DNA from: an uncultured Mollicutes bacterium
GTDB taxonomy: Bacteria > Bacillota_I > Bacilli_A > RFN20 > CAG-826
Reading direction: 5' to 3'
DNA length: 6,546 nt
Assembly (NCBI GenBank): GCA_900540395.1
Contig: UQFQ01000036.1
Span: 1-6,546, forward strand
Shown: in pieces, positions 4,817 through 6,546 of the stretch
Layout: the number at the start of each line of letters is the position of its first letter
Numbering within the stretch: the first letter of the stretch is position 1
Translations under genes and position numbers: made by a program
The notes under the pieces: model-generated
What the model was told of the DNA's origin: nothing
The model's input: only the letters and a program-made list of their open reading frames with translations
Databases searched by the model: none

Positions 4817-5734
4817 ATGAAAGAGTTAACTAAAAGAAAAATCAAAAATAACGCTAGGCCATACTTATATAGTAGCCTATCGCTTATTTTGATTTTTTTA
4901 ATTATCGTTTTCCCAATTCTTTATACTTTTTATATTTCATTTACCAATATGAATTTATACCATTGGTATGATTTCACTTTTATTGGTTTTGAAAATTATA
5001 TGAGAGCTTTATTTTCCTTTGATAGTGGCTTTTTAACTTCTTTAGGAATCACCATCTTATGGACTCTTATTAATATGGTAATTCAATTAGTTTTAGCTTA
5101 TTGTATTGCCTTATTACTTAATAGCAAGAATTTAAAGTTTTCAAAATTTTATAAAACTTTATTAATGATTCCTTGGGCCATTCCGGGTTATGTTTCAATT
5201 CTTTTATGGAAAACTGGAATGTTTAATTATCAATTTGGTCTTATAAATAAGTGGTTCAATGATTTAGGAATTGCTATTGATGATTTATTATCGAATTCAG
5301 TAAGTGCTTTTATATGTTGTACTGTCGTTAATTTATGGCTAGCTTTACCATATATGATCATGATAATAGATGGTGCTTTACAAGCTATTGATAAATCATT
5401 TTATGAATCTGCTGAAATCGAAGGATGCGGAAGGATTAGAAAAAATATTGCAATAACTGTTCCTTTAATTAAACCAATTATTGGTCCAGCTGTTTTAATT
5501 ACAATTTTTACAACTTTCAAACAATTTGACATTATTTATCTTTTAACAAAGCAACCTGTAAATACTGGAGCTAATATTTCAACAATTATTACTTATGCAT
5601 ATGAAAATGCCTTTATTACATCTAATTATGGTTATTCAAGTGCCGTAAGTATTATCATTTTTGCTTTGCTTGTTATTTTTTCAAGTTTAACAAATGACAA
5701 CATTAAAAGGAAAAATCGCTATGGACAAGAATAA
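4817..5734 (+). CDS. malF: Maltodextrin-type ABC transporter permease, MalF-like
   Basis: This 305-residue inner-membrane permease has about six hydrophobic segments (roughly 20-42, 74-100, 111-132, 163-187, 222-246, 272-291), typical of the short MalF found in Firmicutes, without the large extracellular loop of E. coli MalF. The cytoplasmic EAA-type loop that docks on the ATPase is at 196-216 (YESAEIEGCGRIRKN, then IAITVP), with the conserved E-x-x-G core. Other family marks are NYMRAL after the first helix and MIPWAIPGYVSILLW at 117-131. The gene starts 2 bp after the malE stop and has no clear Shine-Dalgarno, so translation probably depends on ribosomes ending malE. Its 3' end overlaps the next gene by 14 bp. 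Sugar specificity is inferred from the neighbouring MalE-like protein. Confidence 0.9.
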   Translation: MKELTKRKIKNNARPYLYSSLSLILIFLIIVFPILYTFYISFTNMNLYHWYDFTFIGFENYMRALFSFDSGFLTSLGITILWTLINMVIQLVLAYCIALLLNSKNLKFSKFYKTLLMIPWAIPGYVSILLWKTGMFNYQFGLINKWFNDLGIAIDDLLSNSVSAFICCTVVNLWLALPYMIMIIDGALQAIDKSFYESAEIEGCGRIRKNIAITVPLIKPIIGPAVLITIFTTFKQFDIIYLLTKQPVNTGANISTIITYAYENAFITSNYGYSSAVSIIIFALLVIFSSLTNDNIKRKNRYGQE

Positions 5735-6546
5735 AAAGAGAACTTTAAAAAGTAAAAAGAGAGCAAGACTTTTTAAAAAGGTAGGTTTACAAGTATTTTT
5801 CGTTGTTCTTTGTCTAGTAACTTTGATTCCTGTTTTTTATGCAGTAAGTGTTTCTTTTAATGCTAATAACTCATTAATAAGCAGCAATTTTTCCTTCTTT
5901 CCAGAAGAATTTACTTTTGATAATTACATCCGACTTTTCACTGAAAATGATATGTTTTTATGGTTTGGAAATAGCTTACTTTTAGCTTTTTCAACCGTTA
6001 TTTTGGCTCTTTCAGTTTCAATACCGGCAGCCTATGCTTTTAGTCGAATGAATTTTAAAGGCAAAAAGACCTTATTAAGAATTTTAATAATTTTAAATGC
6101 ATTTCCAACAACCTTGTCTTTATTTGCAATTTGGGCTTTGATGAGAAATCTTGGTTTAGTTAATTCTAAAATTGGTTTAATTTTAATCTATACCGGAACA
6201 ATGGCAATTTTTGGTTTATGGAATTTAAAAGGCTATTTTGATACGGTACCTTATGAAATTGAAGAAGCAGCAATGATAGATGGAGCATCAAATTTTAAGA
6301 TTATTAAATCTATTGTTATGCCTTTAGCTAAACCAGCTATTGTTGTAACAGCTGTCATGATTTTGATTTATGTCTGGAACGAATATATTTATAGCGTAAC
6401 TTTTATGACCGGTAGTGATAATTATACATTAGCGGCTGGCTTATATGGACTTCAAGCTAACGAAACTAGTGGTTCATGGCCTTTATTTGCTGCGGCAAGC
6501 CTTGTTACCTCTTTACCTATTTTAATTATATTCTTATTAGTCCAAC
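5721..6546 (+). CDS. malG: Maltodextrin-type ABC transporter permease, MalG-like (3' end outside window)
   Basis: An open frame of 275 codons begins at ATG 5721, inside the end of malF in another frame, and is still open at the window edge. AAAAGG at 5705-5710 may serve as its ribosome binding site. After a basic N-terminus (MDKNKKRTLKSKKRAR) comes a first helix ending VTLIPVFYAVSVSF, then the typical FPEEFTFDNYIRLF. The middle has IPAAYAFSRMNFKGKK, and NAFPTTLSLFAIW follows. The EAA loop is at about 178-201 (YEIEEAAMIDGASNFKIIKS, then IVMP), a close match to the MalG consensus. The last visible residues, TSLPILIIFLLVQ, are the start of the final helix; family members end with about 15-20 more residues (usually RYLVSGLTAGAVKG-like), so little is missing. 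With MalF it would form the channel. Confidence 0.92.
   Translation, partial: MDKNKKRTLKSKKRARLFKKVGLQVFFVVLCLVTLIPVFYAVSVSFNANNSLISSNFSFFPEEFTFDNYIRLFTENDMFLWFGNSLLLAFSTVILALSVSIPAAYAFSRMNFKGKKTLLRILIILNAFPTTLSLFAIWALMRNLGLVNSKIGLILIYTGTMAIFGLWNLKGYFDTVPYEIEEAAMIDGASNFKIIKSIVMPLAKPAIVVTAVMILIYVWNEYIYSVTFMTGSDNYTLAAGLYGLQANETSGSWPLFAAASLVTSLPILIIFLLVQ

Overview
The window is very AT-rich bacterial DNA. TGA serves as a stop (it ends the ATPase gene) and tryptophan is written TGG throughout, so the code is standard. With lipobox and signal-peptide exports, a CcpA-type cre operator and a MalEFG-type sugar importer, it fits a low-GC Bacilli-like Firmicute, for example an uncultured gut lineage near Erysipelotrichales, Acholeplasmatales or RF39. 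The exact taxon cannot be fixed from sequence alone.

Region 1 (1-706) is a repeat-rich, mostly non-coding stretch. Its left part carries iteron-like repeats of the form TCGCCATTTATAAAA or TCGCCAAATATATAAAA, spaced 22-23 bp apart. They run straight into the ATG of a 54-codon remnant (280-444) whose first 40 residues look like the start of a COG1373/DUF4143-type ATPase and stop just before the expected Walker A motif. The right part carries three copies of an unrelated 41-bp unit with inverted ends (TATTGAC...GTCAATA). The last copy ends 7 bp before the start codon of an intact COG1373 ATPase (707-1960). Each ATPase, broken or intact, therefore has its own repeat family right at its start. This is the most unusual feature of the window.

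Region 2 (1961-2222) is a compact regulatory region. It has a strong sigma-70-type promoter (TTTACA - 16 bp - TATAAT) and three palindromes: one over the -35 box, one at the presumed start of transcription, and a perfect 16-bp cre-like palindrome (ATGTAAGCGCTTACAT) just downstream.

Region 3 (2223-6546) is one tightly packed operon for starch or maltodextrin use. It encodes a membrane-anchored surface protein with three related starch-binding-like modules, a MalE-like lipoprotein, and the two permeases MalF and MalG (MalG is cut by the window end). The likely logic is that the surface protein holds alpha-glucan at the cell, MalE captures oligosaccharides, and MalFG import them. The ATP-hydrolysing subunit (MalK/MsmX) is not in the window. 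The operators suggest catabolite repression and maltose-responsive control.
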